Below, piece by piece: positions 22,134 to 34,195 of a stretch of DNA of 64,000 bases; position 1 is the stretch's first letter, and every line of letters starts with the position of its first letter. The notes under the pieces were generated by a model, which saw only the letters and a program-made list of their open reading frames with translations, made no database searches and was not told the DNA's origin. The stretch spans positions 248,001 through 312,000 of the forward strand of contig JACVYH010000008.1 in NCBI GenBank assembly GCA_014964245.1. The letters are read 5' to 3'. Position numbers and translations under genes: made by a program. Origin of the DNA: Nannizziopsis barbatae (taxonomy: Eukaryota > Ascomycota > Eurotiomycetes > Onygenales > Nannizziopsiaceae).

Positions 22134-23006
22134 ATGTCGAAAAGAGGGTGAGAATAAACCATTCCCGACTTGATTCCTTGCGCTGGAGAACTGGGGAAAG
22201 AGGAGGCCGCATCAATTGCTTCAGGGAAAATGAATTTCGATGGAAATGGATATAGCGCGGAACTGCAAACCGGGAATTGTTTCAAGAGGAGAATTAATGG
22301 CTAATTTTTCTGGTTTTTAGTCGTGGCGGTGCCGCCGGCAACAAGCTCAAGATGACTCTCGGTCTGCCAGTGTACGTTTCTCCCGATCCCTGTTTGGCGA
22401 ATATTTCGAGGTGCATGGGTAAAAATAAAAAAGAATGAGGATTTTATTGCGCATTTATGGATTCCGGACCTCGATGTGAAATCGACAAAAGCTAATTCTT
22501 GCGAATAGTGGCGCCGTGATGAATTGCTGCGATAACTCCGGTGCCCGAAATCTTTACATCATCTCCGTCAAGGCCTGGGGTGCCCGTCTCAATCGTCTTC
22601 CAGCTGCTGGTGTTGGCGACATGGTCATGGCCACCGTCAAGAAGGGAAAGCCTGAGCTGAGGAAAAAGGTCATGCCCGCAGTTGTTGTCCGACAGAGCAA
22701 GCCCTGGAGACGCCCCGACGGTATCTACCTTTACTTCGAGGATAACGCAGGTGTTGTGAGTACACCATCGACCGCTAGAGGTCTAATAGGCTCAATTGGT
22801 TCGACCGGATGCTAATATAATGTTTCTTCAGATTGTCAATGCCAAGGGAGAGATGAAGGGTTCCGCCATCACTGGTCCAGTCGGAAAGGAAGCTGCAGAA
22901 CTATGGCCTGTAAGCTTAGCCCCGCTTGAAACTGAAGGAGATTGCAAGTTAACTAACTACCTCTCTTCAATAGCGTATCGCCAGTAACTCGGGTGTTGTG
23001 ATGTAA
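22134..23006 (+). CDS. rpl23: 60S ribosomal protein L23 (uL14)
   Basis: Five exons, 22134-22147 (14 nt), 22321-22371, 22509-22755, 22832-22909 and 22974-23006, give 140 aa, the usual length. The first exon encodes only MSKR plus part of a Gly codon and is followed by a 173-nt intron, an arrangement common in fungal ribosomal protein genes. Signature blocks are MTLGLPVGAVMNCCDNSGAR, VKAWGARLNRLPAAGVGDMV, VKKGKPELRKKVMPAVVVRQ and NAKGEMKGSAITGPVGKE. The protein binds 25S rRNA near the factor-binding and intersubunit face. I checked introns 1 and 2 for snoRNA C/D boxes and saw none. Confidence 0.98.
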
Positions 23007-23458
23007 ATTGGGATTTGTCGAAACAAAAACTATGAATGCGAATTCCAGGCGTTTATTTAATGTGACACGCAAATTCAAATGTTCCATATTTCCTGTTCAT
23101 CCAACCTCTTCCTACGGCATTCTACCACTGGGACCACCCAGTGTTGCGGTATCATCGTATTGCTCATGCTTCTGGACAGTCTCGTACATGAGAAAGGGAG
23201 AGGATGTGAAATTCTGTCGCCCGGATCCAGTATGGCCTGACAGTTCATCTACTGTGACGCTAGCAGAACTATGCCTCAAAACACAGCCCATGGCGGCGTT
23301 CTCAGATATAAAATATATCACCGTTGCTTGATATTTGGAGCAGCTCGAAGCCTTTTGATTTTCATAATTCGTAGAGCTTGAAAAGAAGCTTGGTCGAATT
23401 GCTCGACATGAACCAAGGTTTTATATATTATATTCAGTACTCCGCATATATTACAAAA
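23007..23458. other. Convergent intergenic region uL14/TED1
   Basis: About 450 bases with both 3' UTRs. Near 23440 is AGTACTCCGCATAT, a one-off variant of the dispersed TACTCCGTA motif. No gene was recognised. Confidence 0.55.
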
Positions 23459-25315
23459 TTATGTGGCCAGTATATCATCCTCCACCTTTATATCACCTGA
23501 TTTCTGCACCCTAACTTGAGCTAAAGTCTTCTTTAATTCGGGTGCGACTTTTGCTGCCGGCTCAATACTTTCACCGGGCTCTCCCAAATGCTCCGGTTCG
23601 AGATCTGCTCCATCAAATAGATACAAAACCAGCCACACTATGAGCATGCATACAACAATTAGGTTGGCGACATGAACTGCCCACCAAACATGCTGGACGC
23701 CTAATCCACAAGTGACAATTTCATATTTCCATTCCATTACGGATGGATCAGAGTCGAACCAAAGTGAGAGTAGGCCGGCGTAGCCACCGAATTCGCCCAT
23801 CATGGAGCGGAGAGTGACCTCTCTGACTGAAGGAGTTGACGACAATTGTTTGGTATCGGAATTGTTCTGCCCATATCGTTGCGCGTCCCACGACCAGCTG
23901 GAAGGAGTTTCACCATCCGAGCTCGGTGATAAAGTACGATTGATGTAATGTACTGTATCACACCCAGTATGATCGTGGCCAGTTAAGATCAACCCTGCCC
24001 GACCATTGCCTCCCAAAGGAGCGTTAGAGTCCCCACTCATCCCAAAGATACCTTGCAGGATGCCAACATGGCTCAAGTAATCACTTATATGATTTTGCTC
24101 GCGCAGCCCTCCCTCCTTGAATCTAGGTTCGCCATCAAGGGGTTGATCGTCATCCTTCGAAAAGAAGTCAAAATTGGGGGCATCAGTGCACACTCCTGCC
24201 TTTTTATGGAGAGGTAGATGTGTGAGAAGAAGTGTGAAGGTGCGTTTGTCCTCAACTCGGCGAGAGCGATGGGCAATTAGACCATTCAAAAACTCGAAAG
24301 TCTTCTGTTGTAGGGCCGGGTTGAGAGCCGGGGTATCGAGAAGAAGACTATCGAGCACGACCAGATGCACGGACGGCGCAGACTGTGCGCCATCAAGGTC
24401 ATCAATCCTCAGCAGGCCCGGGTATTCAAAATTTGTATCCCAATTATGCCTTCCAAAGGCTTTCTCGAAGCGCTCAATTCGTTTCTCCGTAATATCTCCG
24501 GCGTACCCAATATCATGATTGCCTGCAATGTTGATAATGCGATTGGACCATATTTCTGGCTCGCTGGACATAGGAACATCGAGTTCTTCTACACTCTCTA
24601 GTCCAGAGCCATATCCATCACCGCCCGTGAATGTAATATTGTCGCCTACCCGGGCGCCCCCTTTAAACACACGGTTCCAAAATCTGTCCGACCGCGTATC
24701 AAACTCTTCATCCGACACCCATTGACTTCCGATCAAATCTCCGAGAACAGTGACATGACTCGGTTTTGCCCACCATTTCAGTGTGCGATATATATGCGCA
24801 AGGTAGAAATCGTTCCCAAACAGATCCAACCGTTTTCGCTGCGCTCTCAAACTTCGGGGGGCATCGACTTGAAAAATCTGTCGCAAGGCCTCCGCAGATG
24901 CTAGCAGGCCATCGATCCACGTAACCGAGAAAGCCACATTGTTCCAATGTCTCCCTAAACGATCAATGAATCCATCACCCAGTTCCGGAAGCGAGCTATC
25001 GCCTTCGATTTGCGGGTCGGCGAGTACGAGGAGTCGAAACGGCGCTGGCGGCAGGATCGGTCTCGAATTGCCGCTGGATGTGGTATTATTATGATTATTA
25101 CCGATCGTCTCGTCATTATTGATTCTATATCCAAAATGCTCCTTAACGATATTCACGAACGCTTGCGAGGGAGGGATCGCGTTGGCGAGGTGGTCGCTAG
25201 GAACGGGAAACGCGCAGCCATGGAAAACGGGATACAAGTACAAGTAAACAAGCGACGATAACGATAACGGGAGCAAGACGGAGAGAATCCGCTGCAGTAC
25301 ATGGCGGAGAACCAT
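23459..25315 (-). CDS. ted1: ER metallophosphoesterase, TED1/CDC1/PGAP5 family (GPI-anchor remodelling)
   Basis: Intronless, 618 aa. An N-terminal membrane segment (LSVLLPLSLSSLVYLYLYPV) and a C-terminal one (VANLIVVCMLIVWLVLYLF) bracket a luminal phosphoesterase. Metal-binding motifs in order: LLVLADPQIEGD (Asp100), TVLGDLIGSQWVSDEEFD, NIAGNHDIGYAGD, LLTHLPLHKKAG and ILTGHDHTGCD. The block GRHWNNVAFSVTWID and RTLKWWAKPSHV is like Ted1. Ted1/PGAP5 removes an ethanolamine phosphate from the GPI glycan so that GPI proteins are sorted into COPII vesicles. The start at 25315 is the first ATG and directly precedes the membrane segment; the frame is open further upstream without ATG. Confidence 0.9.
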   Translation of the reverse strand: MVLRHVLQRILSVLLPLSLSSLVYLYLYPVFHGCAFPVPSDHLANAIPPSQAFVNIVKEHFGYRINNDETIGNNHNNTTSSGNSRPILPPAPFRLLVLADPQIEGDSSLPELGDGFIDRLGRHWNNVAFSVTWIDGLLASAEALRQIFQVDAPRSLRAQRKRLDLFGNDFYLAHIYRTLKWWAKPSHVTVLGDLIGSQWVSDEEFDTRSDRFWNRVFKGGARVGDNITFTGGDGYGSGLESVEELDVPMSSEPEIWSNRIINIAGNHDIGYAGDITEKRIERFEKAFGRHNWDTNFEYPGLLRIDDLDGAQSAPSVHLVVLDSLLLDTPALNPALQQKTFEFLNGLIAHRSRRVEDKRTFTLLLTHLPLHKKAGVCTDAPNFDFFSKDDDQPLDGEPRFKEGGLREQNHISDYLSHVGILQGIFGMSGDSNAPLGGNGRAGLILTGHDHTGCDTVHYINRTLSPSSDGETPSSWSWDAQRYGQNNSDTKQLSSTPSVREVTLRSMMGEFGGYAGLLSLWFDSDPSVMEWKYEIVTCGLGVQHVWWAVHVANLIVVCMLIVWLVLYLFDGADLEPEHLGEPGESIEPAAKVAPELKKTLAQVRVQKSGDIKVEDDILAT

Positions 25316-26877
25316 AGAGATTGGAAATGCATGGACACCGCTTCCAGCGGTCCGCCGTGCGTCGTTTGGTGAATTGGGAACATGAATCACAAGCTCAGGG
25401 GCTTTTTTGCTGCTGGCGATTTTTTTGGGGTGGAGCCAAAAGTCAAAAGGAAAGAACAACAACCACCTACACAGTCCTCCAGAGGTACCTACAGACTACA
25501 TACACAGAGCTTCGAAAATTTCGAGATGATTTACGACGACTGTACGCTTTTTTTTTGAGATTGCAAAGCCATTACTAGTCGAGGAAATTTCTCAGACGCA
25601 GCAAAGGCCCCCCACATCCCATTTCAAAACCTCAACTGTAGTGCTTCCGGACGATATGTTTAAGAATGTTCTAGAGCGGATAATCGTGGATAGGTAAGAA
25701 GTTCTTACTGATCAGTGATAGCCCTAGCGGCTAGCTGATTAGCTCCCGAGCGGCTTACAAGAGGGACCTTGAGGATTGATCCTTCTGAAAGCAGGGAATT
25801 TCGGGTTGCCCAGCCATAGTGTCCTCCAATGGCTCGTTTCAATTTCCGTATCCTGGCCCAGGAAAAGCCAAATGGTCTTTGAAGAACCAACGTATTAGAA
25901 GAAGAAGAAGTTTACAAGTTCAACCTTCGAGTTACTCCTTAGGGAGCTGAGGTGGTTTCGGCGCCAATCCTTTCATTCAGTTCTAAGCTTACGGAGTTTC
26001 CGCTCAGGATCAAACTTCCAGAAACTAAGATATTTCGCAGGAAGACAGGACTTGATGGCGCAATGTAGACGTCACTATCTAGCATTTTCGAAACGAACTG
26101 TTGGAAGCGAAAAATATCTTGGGCGTTGATTACGGATGTCACTTTCCATAGACCGCAAAGCTGTTTCACTATTATTAGGTACTCCATACCCCGTTTGAAT
26201 GGCGCAGCCGCCTCGAACCCAATATGATCGGAATTATACTCTATTAATAACACCGTCAATCGAAAAGGTTACTTGCCGAGCCGCATTTTGTTCTTGTGAA
26301 CCATCATTCTATTGGTCTGTTCACAATGACTCAGCATATAAAGTTTATGGGAAGCATTGGCGTGAGATAGTCTTGGCATCAAAACGTGGGGGTTGAGTTT
26401 TCTCTCAACGTCTAACGGTCGAAATAGGCAAGTGGCTACCCGGTTTCCGCGTTCAACCTGTCAGGATAGCTCCTCCTATCATTATGGATTCGATCTTCGA
26501 GCCACAACTGCCCATTCAGCTGGCCTCTAGAAGGTGAAGGCTCTCTTCTAGCTGACCTTGGCTATTCGAAATGCCTGGATGAAATCTTGGGCTGATAAAT
26601 CAGATGTTCCGGAACCAAATCGGTGGGAATGATGAGACAACAGACAAGAGCTCTCAAAACGCTCTCAAGGAGCCAAGAAGGCTATGCCATGCTCTTGATC
26701 AATTTTGGCTCCACAGAGCACTTTCGTGAGGATTCTTACAAACGCTCTGCCACATCAACAAATATATATAAGTTCAGTGTCTCGCATATCCTTGTTAAAC
26801 AGATCAAAAAGCACAGTTCTCTAGCTGAATCTTCTTGATCCTATTCTTTCTAACTTACAAGTTACAACATCTTCAAT
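25316..26877. other. Intergenic region of about 1.6 kb
   Basis: TED1 promoter on the left and the promoter of the small secreted protein on the right. An open frame at 25939-26259 (minus, 106 codons) and one at 26199-26396 (plus) overlap and match nothing I recognise. They could be relics or chance. No repeat was noted apart from TTACGGAGT at 25989. Confidence 0.45.
26761..26772 (+). promoter_or_regulatory. TATA element of small secreted protein gene
   Basis: AATATATATAAG lies about 105 bases before the start codon at 26878. The spacing suits a TATA-type promoter, which in fungi is common for strongly regulated genes. Use is inferred. Confidence 0.4.
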
Positions 26878-27576
26878 ATGCAATTCAAATTCATACTTCT
26901 TGGTCTTTTCGCCATCTCCGGCGCTTCTGCTTCTCCGATACTGGATCAGATAGAGGAAATCCAGAAAGAAATCAAGTTATGGGGAAACTCAATTCCCAAG
27001 TCCCCAGAGTCAGCTGATTTGGAGGTAGGTAATCAGTGGACATCGAATTCATAATTCATAAGGATGTCAATAAGACACTAGTCCTTGACTAAACACATTA
27101 GTCTTACGGAGCAACATCAAGATACCCTGACTGAAACGCTTAATCAGTCGCCCAAACCAACAAAATCTGAACAGGAGGAAGCCTGTGATGGTGCCCGAAC
27201 GGTATGTTCACCTCAATTCCCGCCATGGAAAGATTTCTAACACATTTATCTCTGCATTAAAAAAAGGTGTTCAATGAACTTCTTTATACTCTTCTTGACA
27301 CAGCTACTGCCGGTGCACAATTTAAAGATCTTCCAGGCGGATCGAATGTATGGAATGCGTTGTTAGCTGGGAAAAAGCCCTCGCAGGTAAGTCTTGACCT
27401 ATAACTGGTTTCCCTGGCTTATAGGTATTGGGGACTAAGATACTATGATGATATAATAGCAATTAATTACTGCCCTCAAAAAGTACGGAGAAGACAGCTG
27501 TCGCGAGTTCCAGCCTGGGGCAATGGATAAATATTGGCAGAAGGCCTCGGATGCTTGGTCTCCTCAGTCTTCTTAA
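26878..27576 (+). CDS. Small secreted protein of unknown family, four exons
   Basis: Exons 26878-27024, 27082-27201, 27267-27386 and 27460-27576 encode 167 aa. All three introns are phase 0 and the exons carry 49, 40, 40 and 38 codons. The N terminus is a clear signal peptide (MQFKFILLGLFAISGASA). The mature part is helical and Gln/Glu/Lys-rich with only two cysteines (in EEACDGART and EDSCREFQ), which could form one disulfide. I do not recognise the family. It is shaped like secreted effector or surface proteins, but that is only a resemblance. In intron 1 the nearer acceptor (GACACTAG, exon starting SLTKHISL) was used, because the later TTAG runs into a stop. Splicing of all three introns gives one frame to TAA, which is the main evidence that the gene is real. 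Confidence 0.72.
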
Positions 27577-28409
27577 CCATGAGTAGAGCGGGTTTAGCCA
27601 GTGACAATGTGTCTAATATCTTGACTATGAGCTGTCGTGGAGTAGGACACAAGTGAGCCCAGCCAGTAGATTCATAGCCCGTCTTTTCACAGACGAGTTT
27701 TTCCTACTTTTCTCGTTTGTTGTTGAAATGTCCAGATTAGGATACATATTTGTTACAGGCCAATAGAATCCATTGAATTGAAGCTTCATTCAGATCTGAT
27801 CCACATAATGATATATCACACTATTCTTGTTCTTTCATGGTCTTGACGGTTAGAGCATTTTCTTTTCAGGTGATACATGGTGTGCGATACCAATTGCCGT
27901 CATTGCAAGGCGAATGCTTGACTGGGTTCTCAATTTATCATCTTTGACATGAGCCTCATCTAGTTCCCACAAGGGCAAAAATTTTTGCGTTAATCTTATT
28001 TGAATTAAGGTCATTAATTAATCATACAATTCCTCCAATACTTCAACCACACATGAAAAGAAATCCGGAACACTAATGTAGAATAATGTGTCACAAGAAG
28101 ATGTATACACTAAGAGAAGTTAAATTCGCCAGTGATATGCGAGCGAACCATTACTTGCCGAAAGGAGATGTTTCAAATTGGACGAGAAATCCATAGCCAG
28201 ATGTAATTTTGAATAGAATCAAGAAAGACTTGCAAGAAAATAGGGTATATCTCAAACCTTACTCGGAGACAAAAGAAAAAAAAATTCAAAGAATAGATTG
28301 GAAAGAAAATGTGTGTGAAATCCACGTTCCAACGTGGAGGTTGAATAGTTGAAAGGAGAAGCGCGTGAGTCTGAAGTTAATCAATCAAAAAGAAAGACGA
28401 GACGCTGCC
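27577..28409. other. Convergent intergenic region
   Basis: About 830 bases between the stops of the small secreted protein gene and the BOI gene. It is AT-rich, with A-runs near 28270 on the plus strand. No gene was recognised. Confidence 0.5.
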
Positions 28410-31400
28410 TCACGAGCTTGAGTAAGATCGGGATGGAGGGGCGTCCGGGTATAAAGATGAGCTTGTAGTATTGACGGGCTCCAAGGGATCAGGAGATTCG
28501 GGGTTTTCGGGTTTTTCAGGGTCTTCAGGAAGTTTTGCGTCATTGTGTGAATCATCCTGTAAAGTTTCCTTTAACCCATCTCTACTCTTCCTGTTCATCA
28601 GGGCCGGCGGACGCTGATTCATTTGACGAGCCTGCTTAAGACTAATGGTCTTTTGCTTATTTGTGGTCTTGATTGGTAAGTTGATGTCGCGCTCGATGGT
28701 TGCTTTCATCAACGCTGCCATCCAAGCACGCCCGAGTTGAATATTGTCAACTTGAAAATAATGTACAGCCGGTTTAGTGAATTGGACAGCACGGGACAGC
28801 CCGGCTTTAGGCGGAACAAGTTTGAATATAAAAGGTTGATCAATATTATTTTTCTTTGGTTCAGGCGCCCGGTCAGAGTCGGGAGTTTTGGGCTGCGAAC
28901 CACTGGCGTTCGTGGGTGATGAAGGCAACGCCTTAGCCCCGGTGATCGTTGCGTGAAGAGAGGTTATCGTGTCGTTGTCAGCCCGGAAAACGCGGTGTGA
29001 TGAGATATCGATGAGGCCTCTCTCTTCAGTGTCATCCTCAGAGTAATAATAGGATAGTCGCCGTCCGCGAAGAATGAATAATCGCGGTTTCCAAGTTGTC
29101 ATCAAATTTGAAGATTTCTTTTTCATCCATCCATAGTAATCACAGCCTATTTTCTGCTCTTGCGGAGATTTCTTCTCCAATCCACGAATGTAAGCACTCG
29201 TGTCTCGTTTCGACTTCGTCCGCTGAGAAGGAGTTTTAGATGCAGGAGTCGAGACCCCTAAATCGGATAGCTTAGACGTGTCAGTCCCGTCTCCTCCTTC
29301 TAACTCGAAACTTTTGGAGGTCCCTGAAGGCGTTGTGGAATCGGTCCGAGTAGGTGAAGTTGGGTGGTCTTTGATTGGAGAAGATGCTGTAGAGATGAAC
29401 TGAAGCTTTTCGGTTCCTGTGACTGCATCTGAAATGGCGCGTAAGCCAGCGGCACGTCGAAATTTCGGTGCCATTCCCTTGGCTTGAGAAGGTGAGTCCT
29501 CGCGAGATTTTGAGTTGAAAGACGATATTGAAGAAAAGAATCCACTCCCTGAGTTGGCTTCTTCCAGGTTAGTTATAGGAGGAGAGTGTGATTCATCTTC
29601 AAGAAGCTCGCGACGATTACTCATCTCCTGTGAGGTACTGCTCGGGTGATTAGACTTTCCAAATGATGAAAAGTATGGTGCAAAATCCTTGAAAGAGTCG
29701 ACGCTGCTGAACCTTGAGTGAGTTCTGTTATGCCGCTTCTTTTCCGCTCCACCAGATTGCCTTGATTGACTCATACTTCGTCCACCTGATTCTCGCTTCC
29801 GCAAAAATCTTCGACTCTTCCTAGTCTCGACATCACCTCCAGAGAAGTACCCTCTATCCAAATCGGGAGACTCATCCGTCGTTGTAGTTTGAGTTCCTGA
29901 AACGCGGTTTACATGATCCTGGCCCTGACTAGGGGCGAGTCCCTTCGCTGTGGCTGGCCGCAATTCAGGCACCGCTCTTATAGACCAACTTCTATCCATC
30001 AAGGTTGTTTGCGACTGAGGAGGAGCGGACAACTGGGATGACATAGCAGGTATATTCGAGACGGGTTTCATGGAGCTGGTAGCTGATTTGGATGCTTCAT
30101 CAATAGAGGAGTTTCTACGGTGGTAGTTGCTCTGCCTGATGAGGTCAGCTGACGGTCTAGAAACGCTATCACGAGTCTTCGGCCGGTTGAAGCTGGTCAC
30201 TGGCACAGGAGAGGGACCGGTCCTCGATTGGTAGCTCGAGAAGGTGGCACCGCGAGATTGTCGGTTTAAGGGCCGTGGGGACTCACTAACGCTAGGTATT
30301 CGCGGAAGGAATGGCGTGGCGGTCCCGGAACGGCTTTGAGAACGATCAAGCTCCGCTGGAGAGGATCCGCGCCCAGAGTAGCTTGACATCGATCTGGGCT
30401 GAGGTGTGCCTCTAATTTCCTCCTGGAAGGCTTTGATAATATGCCAAGTTTTGAGTCGTCGGCCCATGACACCAAAATCAAAATCTTTCATATAGATAAA
30501 TTCCTGATCCATCTCGAGGAGAACGTCTCCGCTTATCTCCTGTTCCCTGAAAATTTGGCAGTGTTTGGCATCCACACCTAGAGAGTGGAGGCGCTCAGCT
30601 ACCTCGTCATGATTCCAGCGTCTAACATCCGCTTCTGAGTACCTTCGCTCCTCCTCTTCGTCTGTTTCGGTACCGCGAATGTAGGATAGGCGATTGCCTG
30701 CATGGCTGCTATACTCGCTGCTGGAATCGTTGACTCGGTGAGAGTCTTGAACCACAACACTTTGGCGTGGCGTACTGAAGTTCGTAATATGCTCATCAAT
30801 GACACTTAACGTCTCGTTGATTCCGGGGCTTTCCTCGCCATTCAGGTGGGTAACAATCGTCTCGCTAATGGTTCTTTGGATTTCCGGAGTTCTAGAATGG
30901 CTGGTATCGGACGAGCTTCTTGAATGGCCATGGGAATCGAGTTCGAGAAGATCGACATCACCAGAATTAGAATTGACATGCGATGAGAGCTGAGGAGTTG
31001 AGACTTTAGTCAAGCCGAGAGTCGCAGCGTCATTCTTGTCTGAAACGTGTTCCGAGTTCTTAAATGTATCCGCAGAAGGATTTGACGATCCCTTAATGCC
31101 TGCGTCCTTGAAACTAATCTTTGGCGTGGAGGTGGTATATACTGAAAGTCAAATATGTTAGAAAATATGCACCCGTACTGTTGAAAATAGAACTGACGTA
31201 CCACCAGGGAAAAGACCTGTCTCATGCCCAGTCAAATGCCGACCAAGATACCAGCCATCCTCAAACCCTTCGTCCAATTCGAGTAACTCTACTTTGTCGC
31301 CGCGTTTTAAGTTCAATTCATCTTCCGTTCGGGCGGCAAAATCATCTAAGCACCAGACTTCATCAGAACAAAACCCGGTATAACAAAGTCGGGATTTCAC

Positions 31401-31474
31401 AAGAGTTACTCACGAACAACAAGTACAATATCGCCAGGTCGAGCTGCGCGTGGCGGGTCCGGGATGTGAGACAT
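28410..31474 (-). CDS. BOI-type polarity scaffold (SH3-SAM-PH)
   Basis: Minus-strand exons 31474-31414, 31345-31202 and 31141-28410 give 978 aa. An SH3 domain (about residues 15-68: VVHDFAARTEDELNLKRGDK, then FEDGWYLGRHLTGHETGLFP), a SAM domain (about 239-311: WNHDEVAERLHSLGVDAKHC) and a C-terminal PH domain (about 732-885: GWMKKKSSNLMTTWKPRLFI, then YFQVDNIQLGRAWMAAL) occur in the order of yeast Boi1/Boi2. The linker between SAM and PH is about 400 residues, Ser/Arg/Pro-rich and disordered, and the PH domain has a polar insert. Boi proteins bind Cdc42, phosphoinositides and the exocyst at growth sites and support exocytosis. The two 5' exons restore the SH3 domain; starting at the large exon alone would lose it. 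Confidence 0.92.
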
Positions 31475-33849
31475 GGTACAGAGAAGGGTGGAAGAAAGAT
31501 ATCAAGCGGTAGGCCTTTGGAAATGTTCGATTCGGCGGACCGTTACCTCCAAAACAGCATTGCGAAAACCTCAAAGTATCGATCGAAAGGACATAGACTC
31601 TATGAAAGATTCGATTGTCGACTGGCGATGGTAATTGTCTCGCCGTTGGTAGTCACCTGAGCCACCAGGATTCTTAAGTCGCCGGAACTGCAGGTTGCAA
31701 CGACCGAGAACCAGGTTCCTTGATGGAAAAAGGGCACAGCTTGGGAGGCCAGTATTAGAACAAGCTGCGCTATGGCAAAAAATCGAGCGGCCGGGTTTCA
31801 ATGCGGCGTGTTTCAAGCAGCTGTTTGCACGGAGTTTGCGGAGGACGGAAATAAATGGGGAAAACGCCCAAGCTCCTCCTTCAGAGTCAACTTGACGCGA
31901 GTATCACCGCTAAGGAGACTAGACAAGAGGGTGCAATTGAAGAACGCATCGAAGACCGAAGGGAGAACAGAGATTTGTAGGATAATGAAATGTTCCCAAA
32001 AAAAATAATTGAGATTAATCGATGGAGACGAGCGACGTGGGACGAGTACAGCGAGTAAATGGGCGAAGCAGCCACTTGCCTGTCCGCGTCAGCTTATGTA
32101 AGAAGCCCACACCGTTGAAACTGGGTGTTGCGTGTGGGACCTCGCTAAACCGTGCTGTCATGTGGGTCTGGTGAGTCAGCTAGGGCTTAGCTTGACGCTG
32201 ATTAGCGAGGATTGACTCTCAAAACGCGGGAAACGCTCGAGAATCGATCATCAAAGGATCCGGGCTATCTCCAATATGCTCCAGTTCTTTTATCACTAGC
32301 CTATGACCGGTGGCCCAGTGGGCTGCCGATGGGGCGGAGGCAAGGATTGTGGGAACTGCCGGGATTCTAGATTGAAAAAATCTTTGCAGGATTGAGGCTA
32401 GTATTTTGTAATGGAATCATAGTCGCAACACCGTGCCCTATATTTGAAGATGCCATTCATCGACGAGTTTTCGGCAGAGTGTTGCGCTTTTTATGCGATA
32501 GAAATCGAACAGGTAAATATCTACTAAATGGGAAATGCGCTAACAATGTTTTGCCAGGATTATCATTCGGGATCGCTCTAAAAGGATCTACGCATTGTTC
32601 CGAGCTTGAAGTGCTGTCTGAAACATTCTCCAGTCTGATTCACTACCAACTTTCAAGCCTTACCTATGTCATCAAAGGATTTGCTCGGCGGTAAAACTGC
32701 CTTGTTGACTTGTCCATACTCTGTGAAGGACTCACAAAGCAGAAACTAGTTACGGAATATTTCCCTTTGTTGTTTGTCCAGCGCCGGTCCCGACCACGGT
32801 CCTGGAAACTCCTGATGAAATACTCCGTAGAGCTAACGGAGTATTCCGAAATGTCGTGCTTAAAGAGTATGAATGCCAAATGAACACATTCCTCAGGCCC
32901 TACACTGCTCCGGATATGATAGGGCTGTCATATCCGTATGCCCGAATCGCCGCGCCATTTTTCCGGTCTCATAGTAGTACAGAGTACAACTTTGGTTCTG
33001 CTACTCCCCCTGACGGAATGACACTCGCAACTTGTTACCATGGCTCTGCCAATCACGCGCAAACATAAACAGAGCTTGGTTAGCGGGAGGCATTGTCATG
33101 TAATGACATTGTCTATAGTTCATCAATCCTGATGCCATGTTGCAGGCCAATATGATGATGTTGACGATGTCTCGCCCAAAATATTCGCAGCCTCTTCGCT
33201 ATTCTCACCGCCCACTCCTGAGCTTAGTAATGTCAACCGAGTCCTCATGCCGTTTTCAATAGACCTTTGACATGTTAAGCGTGGTGAAGGGACCTGCTGC
33301 GGGATATAAAGATTATGCGCAGATCAAGTATAATGGCAGCAGGGACAGTCAGGGCCGCAAGTACCAAAACGGACTCAGTCATGACCAGATCCGCAGCTGT
33401 GCCAACATTATCCAAGGACCTGACACCACGAATCTGTACCTTGAAGAGTCGCAAATTCTCAACAAAATGATCGGGAGTGGAATACTAATCCACTTTCCAA
33501 GGGATCAAAAGCATTTTATCAATATCGGCTAGGTCTAAATGCTCGGGAATCCGTATAAAGCAAGCTTGCATGCAAACCCACCAGTAACCCTCAAACTAAC
33601 CGCCAGATGAGAATATTATACCACCGAAAAATGATACCTTGTGCTTTGCATAAGGGTAGCCAGTGACCTTTCTGGCTATATTGCCTTGAAGTCGTCGCCT
33701 TGGTCATGCCTCTCCTACCATGCAGTTCTATGAAAGCGCTCTAAAACCCACTTTAGTCGTCCCGTACGGAGGGAAAGCTTTGGTCTTGATATACCCTCTT
33801 AGTCGAATGACATACCAACGAAGTCCCAGTAAAAGTGTCACGATCTCAT
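31475..33849. other. BOI promoter and left part of the gene desert
   Basis: The first few hundred bases must be the BOI promoter and leader. Beyond that I found no gene. An open frame at 33272-33532 (plus, ATG, 86 codons, AAGYKDYAQIKYNGSRDSQG) is polar and unassigned, possibly a relic. Motif copies lie at 32821, 32836 and 33765. Confidence 0.45.
32821..32843. repeat. Inverted pair of the TACTCCGTA motif
   Basis: TACTCCGTA, a 6-base spacer, then ACGGAGTA, which can pair with the first copy as an 8-bp stem. It is one local pair of the dispersed motif described under 41284-41299. Confidence 0.6.
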
Positions 33850-34195
33850 ATGCTGATAAAACTTTTCACTGCTGCACCCAAAAGAATCAGACTTTGACAT
33901 TTCAACAAAAAGCAAATTATTTTTTTGTGCCATGGTTGTACTTAAAAGGAGATTGTAAGTGACAAGAAGCTCTCAACTCACTCTGTATATGGGAGAGCAG
34001 ATCTACTACAATACAAGTTTGCTCCCTTTTATATACAGAGGGAACTGAGAGCTCCTTGTTACTTGCAATCTCCTAAGTACATACAGTACAACCACGGCAC
34101 AAAAAAATTATTTGCTTTTTGTTGAAATGTAAGAGTAGATCAAAAAGCACAAGTGTGAGTTGTGAGTCAGGCGAGTAACATTTTGTCAGCTATCA
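33850..34195. repeat. Foldback (inverted-repeat) element, MITE-like
   Basis: The left arm at about 33897-33998 and the right arm at about 34021-34130 are inverted copies of about 100-110 bases, nearly identical by eye with one 6-base gap, around a loop of about 22 bases. Both arms begin ACATTTCAACAAAAAGCAAA. Several differences are transitions. Weaker inverted similarity (GCTGAYAAAA) extends to about 33851 and 34190, suggesting outer ends of the element. It encodes nothing. It could be a non-autonomous transposon (MITE) or, if transcribed, a long hairpin RNA. I did not identify target-site duplications. Confidence 0.75.

Noticed and set aside
22148..22320. Possible snoRNA in the first uL14 intron
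   Set aside because: No TGATGA C box paired with a CTGA D box, and no H/ACA pattern was visible.
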